Assembly: GCF_036195045.1 (NCBI RefSeq)
Contig: NZ_CP108100.1
Span: forward strand, 8,060,001-8,124,000
Direction: 5' to 3'
Length of the DNA: 64,000 nucleotides
DNA from: Streptomyces sp. NBC_00236
GTDB taxonomy: Bacteria > Actinomycetota > Actinomycetes > Streptomycetales > Streptomycetaceae
In this document: positions 1-8,270 of the stretch, one piece after another
Position numbering within the stretch: the stretch's first letter is position 1
Layout: every line of letters begins with the position of its first letter
Notes under the pieces: model-generated
What the model saw: only the letters and a program-made list of their open reading frames with translations
Database searches by the model: none
What the model was told of the DNA's origin: nothing
Made by a program: the position numbers and the translations under genes

Positions 1-225
1 CCTCGCGCGGGAGTCCGGTACCCGATTCCCCCGCGCATCCCGTGACTCCCTCCTGTCCGCTGACCGGAAGCCGGTGTCCGCTGTACGGCCGAGCAATGTG
101 CGCGCCCCACCGTACGGGCGCCGCCCGGGTGGCGGAAGACGGCAGGGGCCCGAAATCGATGCGGGCGGCGTGGAGTTGGGCCGCCCGGCAGGAGTGGGAC
201 GGGCGGCCCGGGAGACCCGTGCGGG
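1..225. other. Window edge, no gene seen
   Basis: No convincing coding frame is visible here. The short open frames lack ribosome binding sites and read as noncoding high-GC sequence. This is the 3' flank of the minus-strand phytase-like gene, and whatever lies to the left is outside the window. Confidence 0.5.
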
Positions 226-1575
226 TCAGTGGGTGAGCGGACGCGGCAGCTTCAGCAGGGTCACGGAGGTCTCGATCCCGGAGTCGACCAGCCGGCCGTC
301 CGCGTCGAAGGCGCCCGCCCCGTCGGTCATGCCGAAGTCGTTGTCGTTGATGAGGGCGAGCGTGCTGCGGCCCGTCACCGCCACGCCCTCGATCTTTCCG
401 GGCACTCCGGCCACCTTCCCCAGGTCGACGACGAGGCTCTTGCGCAGGACCGGGACACCCGAGGCCGCCGGGTCCGCCAGTTCCTCGTACGAGGGCGAAG
501 CGGACGGCGCGTCCCAGCGCGAGCCCAGGATGCCGGCGCCGCGGGGGAGCGTGACCCGGTGCAGACGGGCCGCCCGGTCGGTGCGCTCCTCGACCAGGAG
601 GTCGTTGCCGCCGATCGCGACGACCGAGGAGATCTTCAGCTCGGACGTGTCGTCCTCACCCGGGTCCACGACACCCACCGCGTCGAAGCGGTACGCGTAC
701 TCGGCCGTGACCGCTCGCTTCTTCGTGGAGAAGCGCAGCAGCCGCACATTGCGCGAGGCCTCGCCCGCGTCCTTGTCGGGCAGCGAGAGCGGGCTCTGGA
801 CGGCGAGCACCAGATCGCCGTTCGGCAGCAGTGCCAGGCCCTCGAATCCGCGGTTGATCTTCCGGTGCAGCAGGACGCCGGGCAGCGCCTCCACGACGGG
901 GTAGTCCGCGCCCGCGAGGTTCAGGCCCTCGGGGACGTAACGGGCGAGCACCCGGCCGCTCCCGGAGACGTGCACCAGCGACGGACCGTACTCGTCGACC
1001 AGCCAGAACGAGCCGTCCGCGCCGCGGACGACGCCTTCCGTGTCCAGACCGTTCGGGTTGTACGGAAGGGGCGTCCTCGCGTCATAGGAGTACGGGGCCT
1101 CGTCCCGGTCCGCCTGGTTCGCGAGACCGGTGACGGGGGCGCCGGAACGCGTGGTCAGCGGCAGGGAGCGCAGTACCTCGACGCGCTTGCCGCTCAGCCG
1201 CACCTTGACGATCGCCGGGTCGAACCCCGGGACGGGGAAGGTCCGCCGCTTGGTGCCGTCGACCTTGATCTGGCCGTTCGGGCCGCGGTCCGTGACGGTC
1301 CAGAACTCGCCCTCGCGGCCGGCCGGGAAGATGTCGCTGCCGATGCCGCCGAGCATCACGCCGCGGTCGTCCCCCACGGACCCGGGCAGCAGGCCGTTGC
1401 TGAATCCGGCCAGCGGGACGTCGCCGAGCACAGCGCTCGCGGTGACCCGCGCGGTGGCCTCGGGGCGGTGGTGCCGGTCCTGCGCGCCGGTTGCGGTGCC
1501 GGCGACACCTACCGTGCCGAGCAGGGCGAGCGGCAGCCCGACGGCAAGGGATCGACGGACGACACGCGCGGACAT
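226..1575 (-). CDS. Secreted esterase-like/phytase-like beta-propeller protein
   Basis: Predicted secreted protein of 449 aa. The first ~30 residues (MSARVVRRSLAVGLPLALLG...) form a Sec signal peptide with an arginine-rich start and hydrophobic core. The body reads as the 'esterase-like activity of phytase' family, with WTVTDRGPNGQI near residue 75, GLDTEGVVRGADGSFWLVDEYGPS, GFEGLALLPNGDLVLAVQSPL and a final KIEGVAVTGRSTLALINDNDFG. These are repeated blade-like segments with acidic residues that bind Ca2+ or phosphate esters in related proteins. The ATG at 1573-1575 is chosen because AGGAGG lies just upstream; a longer frame exists but lacks this site. True substrate is unknown. The gene stands alone and ends near the window edge. 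Confidence 0.8.
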   Translation of the reverse strand: MSARVVRRSLAVGLPLALLGTVGVAGTATGAQDRHHRPEATARVTASAVLGDVPLAGFSNGLLPGSVGDDRGVMLGGIGSDIFPAGREGEFWTVTDRGPNGQIKVDGTKRRTFPVPGFDPAIVKVRLSGKRVEVLRSLPLTTRSGAPVTGLANQADRDEAPYSYDARTPLPYNPNGLDTEGVVRGADGSFWLVDEYGPSLVHVSGSGRVLARYVPEGLNLAGADYPVVEALPGVLLHRKINRGFEGLALLPNGDLVLAVQSPLSLPDKDAGEASRNVRLLRFSTKKRAVTAEYAYRFDAVGVVDPGEDDTSELKISSVVAIGGNDLLVEERTDRAARLHRVTLPRGAGILGSRWDAPSASPSYEELADPAASGVPVLRKSLVVDLGKVAGVPGKIEGVAVTGRSTLALINDNDFGMTDGAGAFDADGRLVDSGIETSVTLLKLPRPLTH

Positions 1576-1732
1576 GGGGCCTCCTGAGGAGCAAAGGATC
1601 TGACGGCCGTCACGTTCCGCCGTGCGCCTCAACGAACGGTGACATTCAGTTGAACTCCGGGTCAGGACCCGGCGGCGGGCAGGGGCGGCCCGCACCTGTC
1701 CGCCCGCCTGCCCGCCGCCCAGTGAGCCGTTG

Positions 1733-3094
1733 TCAGCCGTCGGCGGGGGCCGCCGCGTCCGCCCAGGCCGCGGCGGGATCCTCGTCGCAAGGCCCCGCCG
1801 GAGTCCAGCGGCCGCTCTCCTTGCGGTACGGATACCAGCGCCCGTCCCGCCCGTAACGGAGTTGGACCGTGCCGTCCGCCGAAGTCCAGCGGTTGCGCTC
1901 GCACCGCAGCCGGGGGGCCTCGTCCTCCTCCCAGGCTCCGGCGAGCCGCGTCCTGGCCCGGGCGAGGGCGGTGGCGTCCGGGGCCCATTCCTCGTCGAGC
2001 ACGGCGAGCGCGGCCGCGCCACCGTACTGCCAGGCGCGCACCGCTGCCGGCAGACCGGCGCGCTGCCGGCCCGAGCCGGTCGCCAGCCGGTTCACGATCC
2101 ACGGCTCGGGCCGCGCCTCGGCTGCCAGCCTCACCGCGTCCTGCTGGGGCGTCAGCCCTGCCGGGACGGCCTGCTGCCCGTGACCCGGCGCCAGCGCCTC
2201 CGCCAGCATCCGGTGCGCCCGCCTCGCGCCGTCGGTGGCCAGCATCTCCAACGCCGTCGGGTCCACCCCCGGTTCCGGATCGGTCTCCGTGTCCAGCGAG
2301 GGAGCCTGCCCCGGCTCAGCGGGAAGCGCGGGAACCGGGGGCAGTGGCGGGAGGACGCCCGCCGCCGCGTATGCCTCCGCCGCCGGGACCCCGCGCACGG
2401 CCCGGTCCTCGGACTCCTCGGCCGGCTCGTCGGTGGTGGCCGACGGCGTGTGACCCGCCGCCCTGACGGCGATGCGGACCTGGAGCTCGTCCAGCAGCCG
2501 CCGTTCACCGCGACCCCGCAGCAGCAGCAGGACGAACGGATCCTGGTCCAGCAGCCGTGCCACCTGGTAGCAGAGCGCGGCCGTGTGCGGGCAGTGGTCC
2601 CAGGCCTCGCAGCTGCACTCCGGGTCGAGGTCGCCGATCCCCGGCAGGAGGTCCACTCCGGCCGCCGCGGCGTCCTCGACCAGATGCGGCGGCATCTCCC
2701 GGTCGAGCAGGGCGGCGATGTGCCCGGCCCGGTCGACGGCCATGTCCAGAAAGCGGTCCCACTCTCCCTCCGTCAGCTCCTGGAGCAGTACGTCGCTGCG
2801 GTAGCCGCTCTCGTCCCGGTCCCGGACCACCGCGGTGATCCGGCCCGGCCGCACGGACACCGCGCCGACCCGGCCCTCACGTGCGAACCGGCGGCCCTTC
2901 TTGAGCTGTTGTCCGTCCAGTGCGGTGTCCTCCAGGGCCTTCAGCCACGCCCGGCCCCACCAGGACTCGGCGAAGCCGCGGCCCTGCGCGGGCGGCAGCG
3001 CGGCGAACGTGCGCTCCTGCCCGGGCACTGTCTCGTCCGGTCCGTCCCCGTCGTTCCGGTCGCCGAACGCGTCCGCCTCGTATCCCTCGCTCAT
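1733..3094 (-). CDS. SWIM zinc-finger protein
   Basis: 453-aa protein starting MSEGYEADAFGD. A SWIM zinc finger is visible around residues 150-165 (CSCEAWDHCPHTAAL, the CxC...CxH pattern), a DNA- or protein-binding module. The N-terminal part (FAESWWGRAWLKALED) is the usual lead-in of bacterial SWIM proteins found beside SNF2 helicases. The C-terminal half is acidic and proline-rich, then ends in a W/R-rich region (RWTSADGTVQLRYGRDGRWYPY). The start codon overlaps the stop of the upstream SNF2 helicase by 4 nt (ATGA), so the two are almost certainly translationally coupled. The protein probably acts as partner or targeting subunit of that helicase (inference). Confidence 0.85.
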   Translation of the reverse strand: MSEGYEADAFGDRNDGDGPDETVPGQERTFAALPPAQGRGFAESWWGRAWLKALEDTALDGQQLKKGRRFAREGRVGAVSVRPGRITAVVRDRDESGYRSDVLLQELTEGEWDRFLDMAVDRAGHIAALLDREMPPHLVEDAAAAGVDLLPGIGDLDPECSCEAWDHCPHTAALCYQVARLLDQDPFVLLLLRGRGERRLLDELQVRIAVRAAGHTPSATTDEPAEESEDRAVRGVPAAEAYAAAGVLPPLPPVPALPAEPGQAPSLDTETDPEPGVDPTALEMLATDGARRAHRMLAEALAPGHGQQAVPAGLTPQQDAVRLAAEARPEPWIVNRLATGSGRQRAGLPAAVRAWQYGGAAALAVLDEEWAPDATALARARTRLAGAWEEDEAPRLRCERNRWTSADGTVQLRYGRDGRWYPYRKESGRWTPAGPCDEDPAAAWADAAAPADG

Positions 3095-5997
3095 CGTGCG
3101 CCCCCTCGCAGTTCCACCAGATCGGCCAGTTCCGCATCGCTGAGCTCGGTCAGGGCGCTCTCGCCCGAACCGAGCACCGCGTCCGCGAGACCCTGTTTGC
3201 GGGCCAGCATCTCCGCGATCCGGTCCTCGATCGTGCCCTCGGCGATCAGCCGGTGGACCTGCACCGGCTGGGTCTGCCCGATGCGGTACGCGCGGTCGGT
3301 GGCCTGCGCCTCCACCGCCGGATTCCACCAGCGGTCGAAGTGGACCACATGGCCCGCGCGGGTGAGATTGAGCCCGGTCCCCGCGGCCTTGAGCGACAGC
3401 AGGAACACCGGCGCCCCGCCCGACTGGAAGCGGCTGACCATCGCCTCGCGCTGGGCCACCGGCGTTCCGCCGTGCAGGAACTGGGTGCCGATCCCGCGCG
3501 CCGCCAGATGGCGCTCCAGGAGCCGGGCCATCTGCACGTACTGGGTGAAGACGAGGACACCCGCCCCCTCGGCGAGGATGGTGTCCAGCAGTTCGTCGAG
3601 CAGCTCCACCTTGCCCGAACGGTCCGCGACCTGCGGCTCCTCCTCCTTCAGATACTGCGCGGGGTGGTTGCAGATCTGCTTGAGCGCGGTGAGCAGTTTC
3701 ACCACCAGGCCGCGCCGTGCCATGCCGTCGGCTTCGGAGATCGCGGCCAGCGTCTCCCGCACCACCGCCTCGTACAGACCCGCCTGTTCGGCCGTCAACG
3801 ACACCGCACGGTCCGTCTCCGTCTTCGGCGGGAGCTCCGGGGCGATGCCCGGATCGGACTTGCGCCGGCGCAGCAGGAACGGCCGTACCAGAGCGCCGAG
3901 GCGCTCGGCCGCCGCCGGGTCGCTCCCGCCCTCCACCGCACGCGCGTACCGGGTGCGGAAGGTGCCGAGCCTGCCGAGCAGGCCGGGTGTGGTCCAGTCG
4001 AGGATGGCCCACAGCTCGGAGAGGTTGTTCTCCACGGGAGTACCGGTGAGGGCGACCCGCGCCTGTGCGCGGATCGTGCGCAGCTGCCTGGCCGTCGCCG
4101 AGTACGGGTTCTTCACGTGCTGGGCCTCGTCGGCGACGGCCATGCCCCATCGCACGGCCGCGAGCCGGGACGCGTCCAGCCGCATGGTGCCGTACGTGGT
4201 CAGGACGAACTCGCCGTCCACCAGGCCCTCCAGGCTGCGTGACGCGCCGTGGAAGCGGCGGACCGGGGTGCCCGGGGCGAACTTCTCGATCTCCCGCTGC
4301 CAGTTGCCCATCAGCGAGGTCGGGCAGACCACCAGGGTGGGTCCGGCGGCCCCGTCGAGGGTCTGGCGATGCAGATGCAGAGCGATCAGCGTGATGGTCT
4401 TGCCGAGCCCCATGTCGTCGGCGAGACAGCCACCGAGCCCGAGGGACGTCATCGTGTGCAGCCAGTTCAGGCCGCGGAGCTGGTAGTCCCGCAACGTCGC
4501 GGTGAGCGCGGCCGGCTGACCGACCACCGGCTGGTCCGCCTGCGGGGACTCCGGGTCGGCCACCCGCTGACGCAGCCGCTCCAGCCAGCCCGTCGCCCGC
4601 ACGTCGACCCGGTGACCGTCGAACTCGGTGGAACCCGTCAGTACGGCGCCGAGCGCGTCGATGGGGGTGACCTTGCGGTCCTGCGTCTCCCGGGCGCGGC
4701 GCGCCTCCTCCGGGTCGATCAGGACCCATTGGTCGCGCAGCCGCACCAGCGGCCGCCCCGCCTCGGCGAGCCGGTCGAGTTCGGCACGGCTCAGCTTCTG
4801 GTCACCGAGGGCGAACCACCAGTTGAACGTCAGCAGGGAGTCGGCGGACAGGAGGGCGGGCGTGTCCGACACGTTGCCCGCCGGCCCCCGGCTCCCGTCG
4901 GGTGCGCCCTCGCCGCCCGCCTCGTCCGGGGGGCCGATCACCGCGCGTGCCGTCAGCGTGCGGGCCAGTTCCCGGGGCCAGTGCACCTGAACACCGGTGG
5001 CGGCGAGGGCCCGTGAGGCGGGGCCCAGAAGATCGGCGATCTCGTCGTCGGCCGGCTCCACGGCGTCCGGCACCGCCGCCGACAGCAGGGGTGTCAGGGG
5101 CGGCCAGGCGCGGGCGGCCCGGCGCAGCATCAGCAGGGTGTCCATCCGGGCCCGCGGCCCGAACGACGCGGCGGCAGGCCCCGAGCCTGTCCAGATCTCG
5201 GCGGCGTCGGCGACCAGCGTCGGATCGCTCACGCCGTGGATCTGCGGAACGACCCGGAAGGACGGGCCGGAGGGCTGCTCGGGATGTGCCTCGCCGCTCC
5301 GGTCGAGGCCCGACACCTCCACGCGCAGCGAGAGCCGGACGCCCGCGTCGTGCCCCGCGGCGACGTCGGTGACCCAGGCCCGCCGGCCGGGCAGGTGCTG
5401 CGGCGCGTCCGCGGCGAACGCCGGACCGCCCGCGGCGAAGGTGGCACCCGGTGTGCGCGGCAGGCCGTCCGCGACCGCGTCGAGGAACTCCCGTACCAGC
5501 CACTCCGGTTCGGGCAGCAGGAGAGGCTGGGCCAGTGCGTCGACGGGCACCGCGTGGGCGGTGGGAGGCATGGAAGCGGCCAGGGTGCGGATGCGCGTCC
5601 GGTCGTCCGCGGTGAGCGGCCCGGCCCGCCATGCGTCGTGATCCGTGGCGCTCAGGCCCGGCAGCAACAGCCCCCGGGCGGCGAACTGCAGGGCCAGCAG
5701 CCCCGCCGCCCCCCAGAACGAGGCTGCCGCGGAGGCGTGCGCCGCGGTCCGGGCACGGGTGAGTACGGGCAGCGCGTCCCGTACCGGGAGGATCCGTGCG
5801 GGCACCGCGTACGGCTGGACATCGGCACCGGCGACGGTGAGTTCCTCGACGGTTCCGGGGGCGTCTGGCGGGCTGCTGCCGTCCGGATACCAGAAGGCGA
5901 CCCGTCCGGTCCGGGCGGGATCCGCGGGCAGGAAGACCACGCAGCAGCCGGCGAGTGCGGAGATCTCGGAGAGCGTTGCTGCGGAGAGGCGGTGCAC
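3091..5997 (-). CDS. SNF2-family DEAD/DEAH-like helicase
   Basis: 968-aa ATP-dependent DNA translocase of the SNF2/HepA type. The long N-terminal half (residues ~1-500) is the bacterial SNF2-associated region. Helicase motifs follow: Walker A DDMGLGKT near residue 525, DEAQ near 625, ALTGTPVENN near 650, and motifs V-VI GTGLN...RAYRIGQTQPVQVHRL near 890-920. These make a complete two-lobed motor. The start is GTG at 5995-5997 with a GAGGA element somewhat distant upstream; no better start is seen. The gene is first in a two-gene operon with the SWIM protein and diverges from the desaturase across a 255-bp intergenic region. Role is probably nucleoprotein remodelling or repair; no restriction or methylase genes flank it. 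Confidence 0.9.
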   Translation of the reverse strand: MHRLSAATLSEISALAGCCVVFLPADPARTGRVAFWYPDGSSPPDAPGTVEELTVAGADVQPYAVPARILPVRDALPVLTRARTAAHASAAASFWGAAGLLALQFAARGLLLPGLSATDHDAWRAGPLTADDRTRIRTLAASMPPTAHAVPVDALAQPLLLPEPEWLVREFLDAVADGLPRTPGATFAAGGPAFAADAPQHLPGRRAWVTDVAAGHDAGVRLSLRVEVSGLDRSGEAHPEQPSGPSFRVVPQIHGVSDPTLVADAAEIWTGSGPAAASFGPRARMDTLLMLRRAARAWPPLTPLLSAAVPDAVEPADDEIADLLGPASRALAATGVQVHWPRELARTLTARAVIGPPDEAGGEGAPDGSRGPAGNVSDTPALLSADSLLTFNWWFALGDQKLSRAELDRLAEAGRPLVRLRDQWVLIDPEEARRARETQDRKVTPIDALGAVLTGSTEFDGHRVDVRATGWLERLRQRVADPESPQADQPVVGQPAALTATLRDYQLRGLNWLHTMTSLGLGGCLADDMGLGKTITLIALHLHRQTLDGAAGPTLVVCPTSLMGNWQREIEKFAPGTPVRRFHGASRSLEGLVDGEFVLTTYGTMRLDASRLAAVRWGMAVADEAQHVKNPYSATARQLRTIRAQARVALTGTPVENNLSELWAILDWTTPGLLGRLGTFRTRYARAVEGGSDPAAAERLGALVRPFLLRRRKSDPGIAPELPPKTETDRAVSLTAEQAGLYEAVVRETLAAISEADGMARRGLVVKLLTALKQICNHPAQYLKEEEPQVADRSGKVELLDELLDTILAEGAGVLVFTQYVQMARLLERHLAARGIGTQFLHGGTPVAQREAMVSRFQSGGAPVFLLSLKAAGTGLNLTRAGHVVHFDRWWNPAVEAQATDRAYRIGQTQPVQVHRLIAEGTIEDRIAEMLARKQGLADAVLGSGESALTELSDAELADLVELRGGAR

Positions 5998-6116
5998 AGC
6001 GATGTCAGAGTCCTCAAATTTGACTAGTGGGCCGAGGTCGCCGAGGGTACTCCATCGCGGCCATTGACGGGGGTCCGTGGCGGGTGATTCAAGTCACGTG
6101 CGCAAATCCGTCATAT

Positions 6117-6133
6117 CTGGCAGGTGTTGCCAG
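6117..6133. promoter_or_regulatory. Inverted repeat between helicase and desaturase genes
   Basis: CTGGCA-GGTGT-TGCCAG is a perfect 6-bp inverted repeat with a 5-bp spacer, in the divergent intergenic region 5998-6252. It lies 120 bp before the desaturase start and is a candidate operator for a dimeric regulator. A TATACAT sequence at 6194-6200 is a possible -10 element for the desaturase. Neither is assigned to a known factor. Confidence 0.35.
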
Positions 6134-6252
6134 CCCCCCGTCGGAATGAGGGGGTTGGCACCAGGAAACTCCGGGTGGTGGCTCCATGGCTGCTATACAT
6201 CTGCGACCCGTACGTTTCATCAGGTCAGCGCACCTATAAGACCGGAGACATC

Positions 6253-7305
6253 ATGCCTCAGGCCGCAACCACTGTCGCGGAACCGACTCGCGACAGTGAC
6301 AGAAGTGCCGGAAGTACAGGAAGTGACTTCGCGCCACTGCTGCGGGCCGTCAAGGGGCAAGGGCTCCTCGAACGGCGTACCGGCTGGTACACGGCAGGCA
6401 TTGCCGCCAATCTCATCACCCTGGGCGCGCTGCTGAGCGCGGTGGTCCTCCTCGGCAACACCTGGTGGACCCTGCTCCTCACTCTTCCCCTGGCCATCAT
6501 CTGGTCCCGCACCGCCTTCGTCGGACATGACGCCGGCCATGCCCAGATAACCGGCGACCGGCGGGTGAGCCGGACCATCGGCCTGGTCCACGCCAACCTC
6601 CTGCTCGGCATGAACGAAGCGTGGTGGAACGACAAGCACGTACGTCACCACGCCAACCCGAACCACATCGACAAGGACCCGGACGTCGGCGTCGGCGCCC
6701 TCGTCTGGACCCAGAAGCAGGCAGCCCAGCGCGAGGGCTTCGCCCGCTGGCTCACCCGCAACCAGGCCCGGTTGTTCTTCCCGATGCTGCTCCTCGAAGG
6801 CATCGCCCTGAAGATCTCCGGCTTCCAGTACCTGCGGCAGCAGCCCGTCAAGGAGCGCGCCCTGTCGGCCGCACTCCTCGTGGCTCACCTGGGCCTCTAC
6901 GCCACGCTGCTGCTCAGCGTCATGTCCCCGGGAAAGGCCATCGTCTTCGCGCTCGTTCACCACGCGCTCTTCGGTCTCCACCTCGGGATGGCCTTCGCCC
7001 CGAACCACAAGGGCATGGAGATGCCCGATCCCGACGGGGACCGCTGGGGACACCTGCAGCGACAGGTCCTCACCTCGCGCAACGTACGGGGCGCCGTCCT
7101 CACCGACTGGTTCCTCGGCGGTCTCAACTACCAGATCGAGCACCACCTCTTCCCGAGCATGCCGCGCCCGCACCTGCGGCTCGCCCAGCCCCTGGTCAAG
7201 GCGCACTGCGAGGCACTCGGCATGCCGTACGCCGAGACCGGACTCATCGAGTCCTACCGGCAGGCGCTGGAGCACATGCACGAGGTCGGCGCCCCTCTGC
7301 GGTGA
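6253..7305 (+). CDS. Membrane fatty acid desaturase
   Basis: 350-aa integral membrane di-iron desaturase of the FADS type. The three histidine boxes are intact: HDAGH near residue 92, HVRHH near 129, and QIEHH in NYQIEHHLFPSMP near 295. The last box has the leading Q of the acyl-lipid/linoleoyl-CoA-like subgroup, but there is no cytochrome b5 domain. Hydrophobic stretches near residues 50-85 and 210-250 fit four membrane spans. It inserts a double bond into membrane acyl chains using O2 and an external electron donor. ATG 6253 is preferred over the upstream in-frame start because GGAG sits 6 nt upstream and the conserved N-terminus begins there. Probably involved in membrane fluidity adaptation. 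Confidence 0.9.
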   Translation: MPQAATTVAEPTRDSDRSAGSTGSDFAPLLRAVKGQGLLERRTGWYTAGIAANLITLGALLSAVVLLGNTWWTLLLTLPLAIIWSRTAFVGHDAGHAQITGDRRVSRTIGLVHANLLLGMNEAWWNDKHVRHHANPNHIDKDPDVGVGALVWTQKQAAQREGFARWLTRNQARLFFPMLLLEGIALKISGFQYLRQQPVKERALSAALLVAHLGLYATLLLSVMSPGKAIVFALVHHALFGLHLGMAFAPNHKGMEMPDPDGDRWGHLQRQVLTSRNVRGAVLTDWFLGGLNYQIEHHLFPSMPRPHLRLAQPLVKAHCEALGMPYAETGLIESYRQALEHMHEVGAPLR

Positions 7306-7401
7306 CGGGCGCGCGGGCGCCCGCCGCCACGAGGAACCGATGGGCGCCCACAGGCGTTCTCACAGCAGGAGCGGCCACGGGCCGCGAAGGAGGCGTGGAC
7401 G

Positions 7402-7584
7402 ATGTCGAACAGCGCAAAGATCGCCATCGGGGGAGTTGTCGTCGCAGTCGTCCTGATGCCGTTCATCGGGTTCTGGCTGTCACTGCTGGTGCTCATCGGA
7501 GTTCCCGCCATCGCGTATCTGGCCTTGGACCCGAGCCAGCGGCGCAGGCTCCGTAGGATCACGCGTAAGGAAATAGGCCGCTGA
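7402..7584 (+). CDS. Small membrane protein, unknown function
   Basis: 60-aa protein with a good ribosome binding site (AAGGAGG, 15 nt before the ATG). The first 45 residues hold two adjacent hydrophobic segments (IAIGGVVVAVVLMPFIGFWL and LLVLIGVPAIAYLA), followed by a strongly basic tail (RRRLRRITRKEIGR). This looks like a small inner-membrane hairpin with a cytoplasmic basic end. It sits 96 bp after the desaturase and 15 bp before the MOSC gene, so it may share their transcript. I do not recognise the family. Confidence 0.65.
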   Translation: MSNSAKIAIGGVVVAVVLMPFIGFWLSLLVLIGVPAIAYLALDPSQRRRLRRITRKEIGR

Positions 7585-7599
7585 GAGGGGACCTGCGCA

Positions 7600-8142
7600 G
7601 TGAGCGGGACAGTCACCGTGGTGAGCAGCAATGAGTCGTACACCTTCACCAAGCCGAACCGGGAGAGCGTCACCCTGCTGACCGGGCTCGGAGTGGAGGG
7701 GGACGTACACGCGGGGGTGACGGTCAAGCACCGTTCCAGGGTCGCGCAGGACCCCACCCAGCCCAATCTGCGCCAGGTCCATCTCATACATGAAGAACTG
7801 TTCGACGAGCTGCGCGAGGCGGGCTTCGAGGTCGCTCCCGGTGACCTCGGGGAGAACGTCACCACCCGTGGCATCGATCTGCTGGCGCTCCCCGTCGGCA
7901 CCCTGCTGCACCTCGGCGACGAGGCCGTCGTCGAGGTCACGGGGCTGCGCAACCCGTGCCTCCAGATCGACAACTTCCAGGACGGACTGCTCAAGCAGGT
8001 CGTCGGCCGCGACGAGGCGGGCAACATCGTCCGCAAGGCGGGCGTCATGAGCGTGGTCGCCGTGGGCGGCACCGTCAGGCCCGGCGACCGGGTCAGAGTC
8101 GAGCTCCCGGCCGAGCCCCACCGGCCGCTGGAACGGGTCTGA
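7600..8142 (+). CDS. MOSC domain-containing protein
   Basis: 180-aa stand-alone MOSC domain, the fold of molybdenum cofactor sulfurase C-termini and YiiM-like reductases. Typical features are LLTGLGVEGDVHAG near residue 25, HLIHEELFDEL, PGDLGENVTTRGIDLLALPVGT near 85-105, and GLRNPCLQID with the conserved cysteine near 125. Such proteins carry sulfur to, or use, the pterin-Mo cofactor. The start is GTG 7600, with GAGAGGGG 9 nt upstream. It closely follows the small membrane protein gene and is followed by a strong terminator hairpin. Confidence 0.9.
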   Translation: MSGTVTVVSSNESYTFTKPNRESVTLLTGLGVEGDVHAGVTVKHRSRVAQDPTQPNLRQVHLIHEELFDELREAGFEVAPGDLGENVTTRGIDLLALPVGTLLHLGDEAVVEVTGLRNPCLQIDNFQDGLLKQVVGRDEAGNIVRKAGVMSVVAVGGTVRPGDRVRVELPAEPHRPLERV

Positions 8143-8160
8143 CGTTCGACGCGCGCATGA

Positions 8161-8196
8161 GGGAGCCCCGGGATCGAAGGATCCCGGGGCTCCCTT
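8161..8196 (+). terminator. Stem-loop terminator after MOSC gene
   Basis: GGGAGCCCCGGGATC (8161-8175) pairs with GATCCCGGGGCTCCC (8180-8194) around a short loop. The stem is a 15-bp perfect match, about 20 nt after the MOSC stop codon. There is no long T tract, as is usual in Streptomyces. Confidence 0.8.
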
Positions 8197-8247
8197 ACGC
8201 GGTGGGTCGTGCCGTCCCGGGGCTCCCTCATGCGGTGGGTCCTGCCG
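8182..8247. repeat. 33-bp tandem duplication
   Basis: Two consecutive 33-bp copies (8182-8214 and 8215-8247) both begin TCCCGGGGCTCCCT and end TGCCG, differing at only a few positions. A third partial copy, with TCCTGCCGTCCCG, runs on to about 8267. The first copy starts inside the 3' arm of the terminator hairpin, so the array looks like a local expansion of the terminator region. It fills the gap before the convergent gene. Confidence 0.75.
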
Positions 8248-8270
8248 TCCCGGGTCCTGCCGTCCCGCGG

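Noticed and set aside
1730..4486. 918-aa plus-strand open frame
   Set aside because: Antisense to the SNF2/SWIM genes; composition is R/P/G-rich without domains, and the opposite strand has clear motifs and coupled starts.
1733..5997. Phage-defence island around the SNF2 helicase
   Set aside because: No methylase, nuclease, PLD or DUF1998 partner is adjacent; only the SWIM protein accompanies it.
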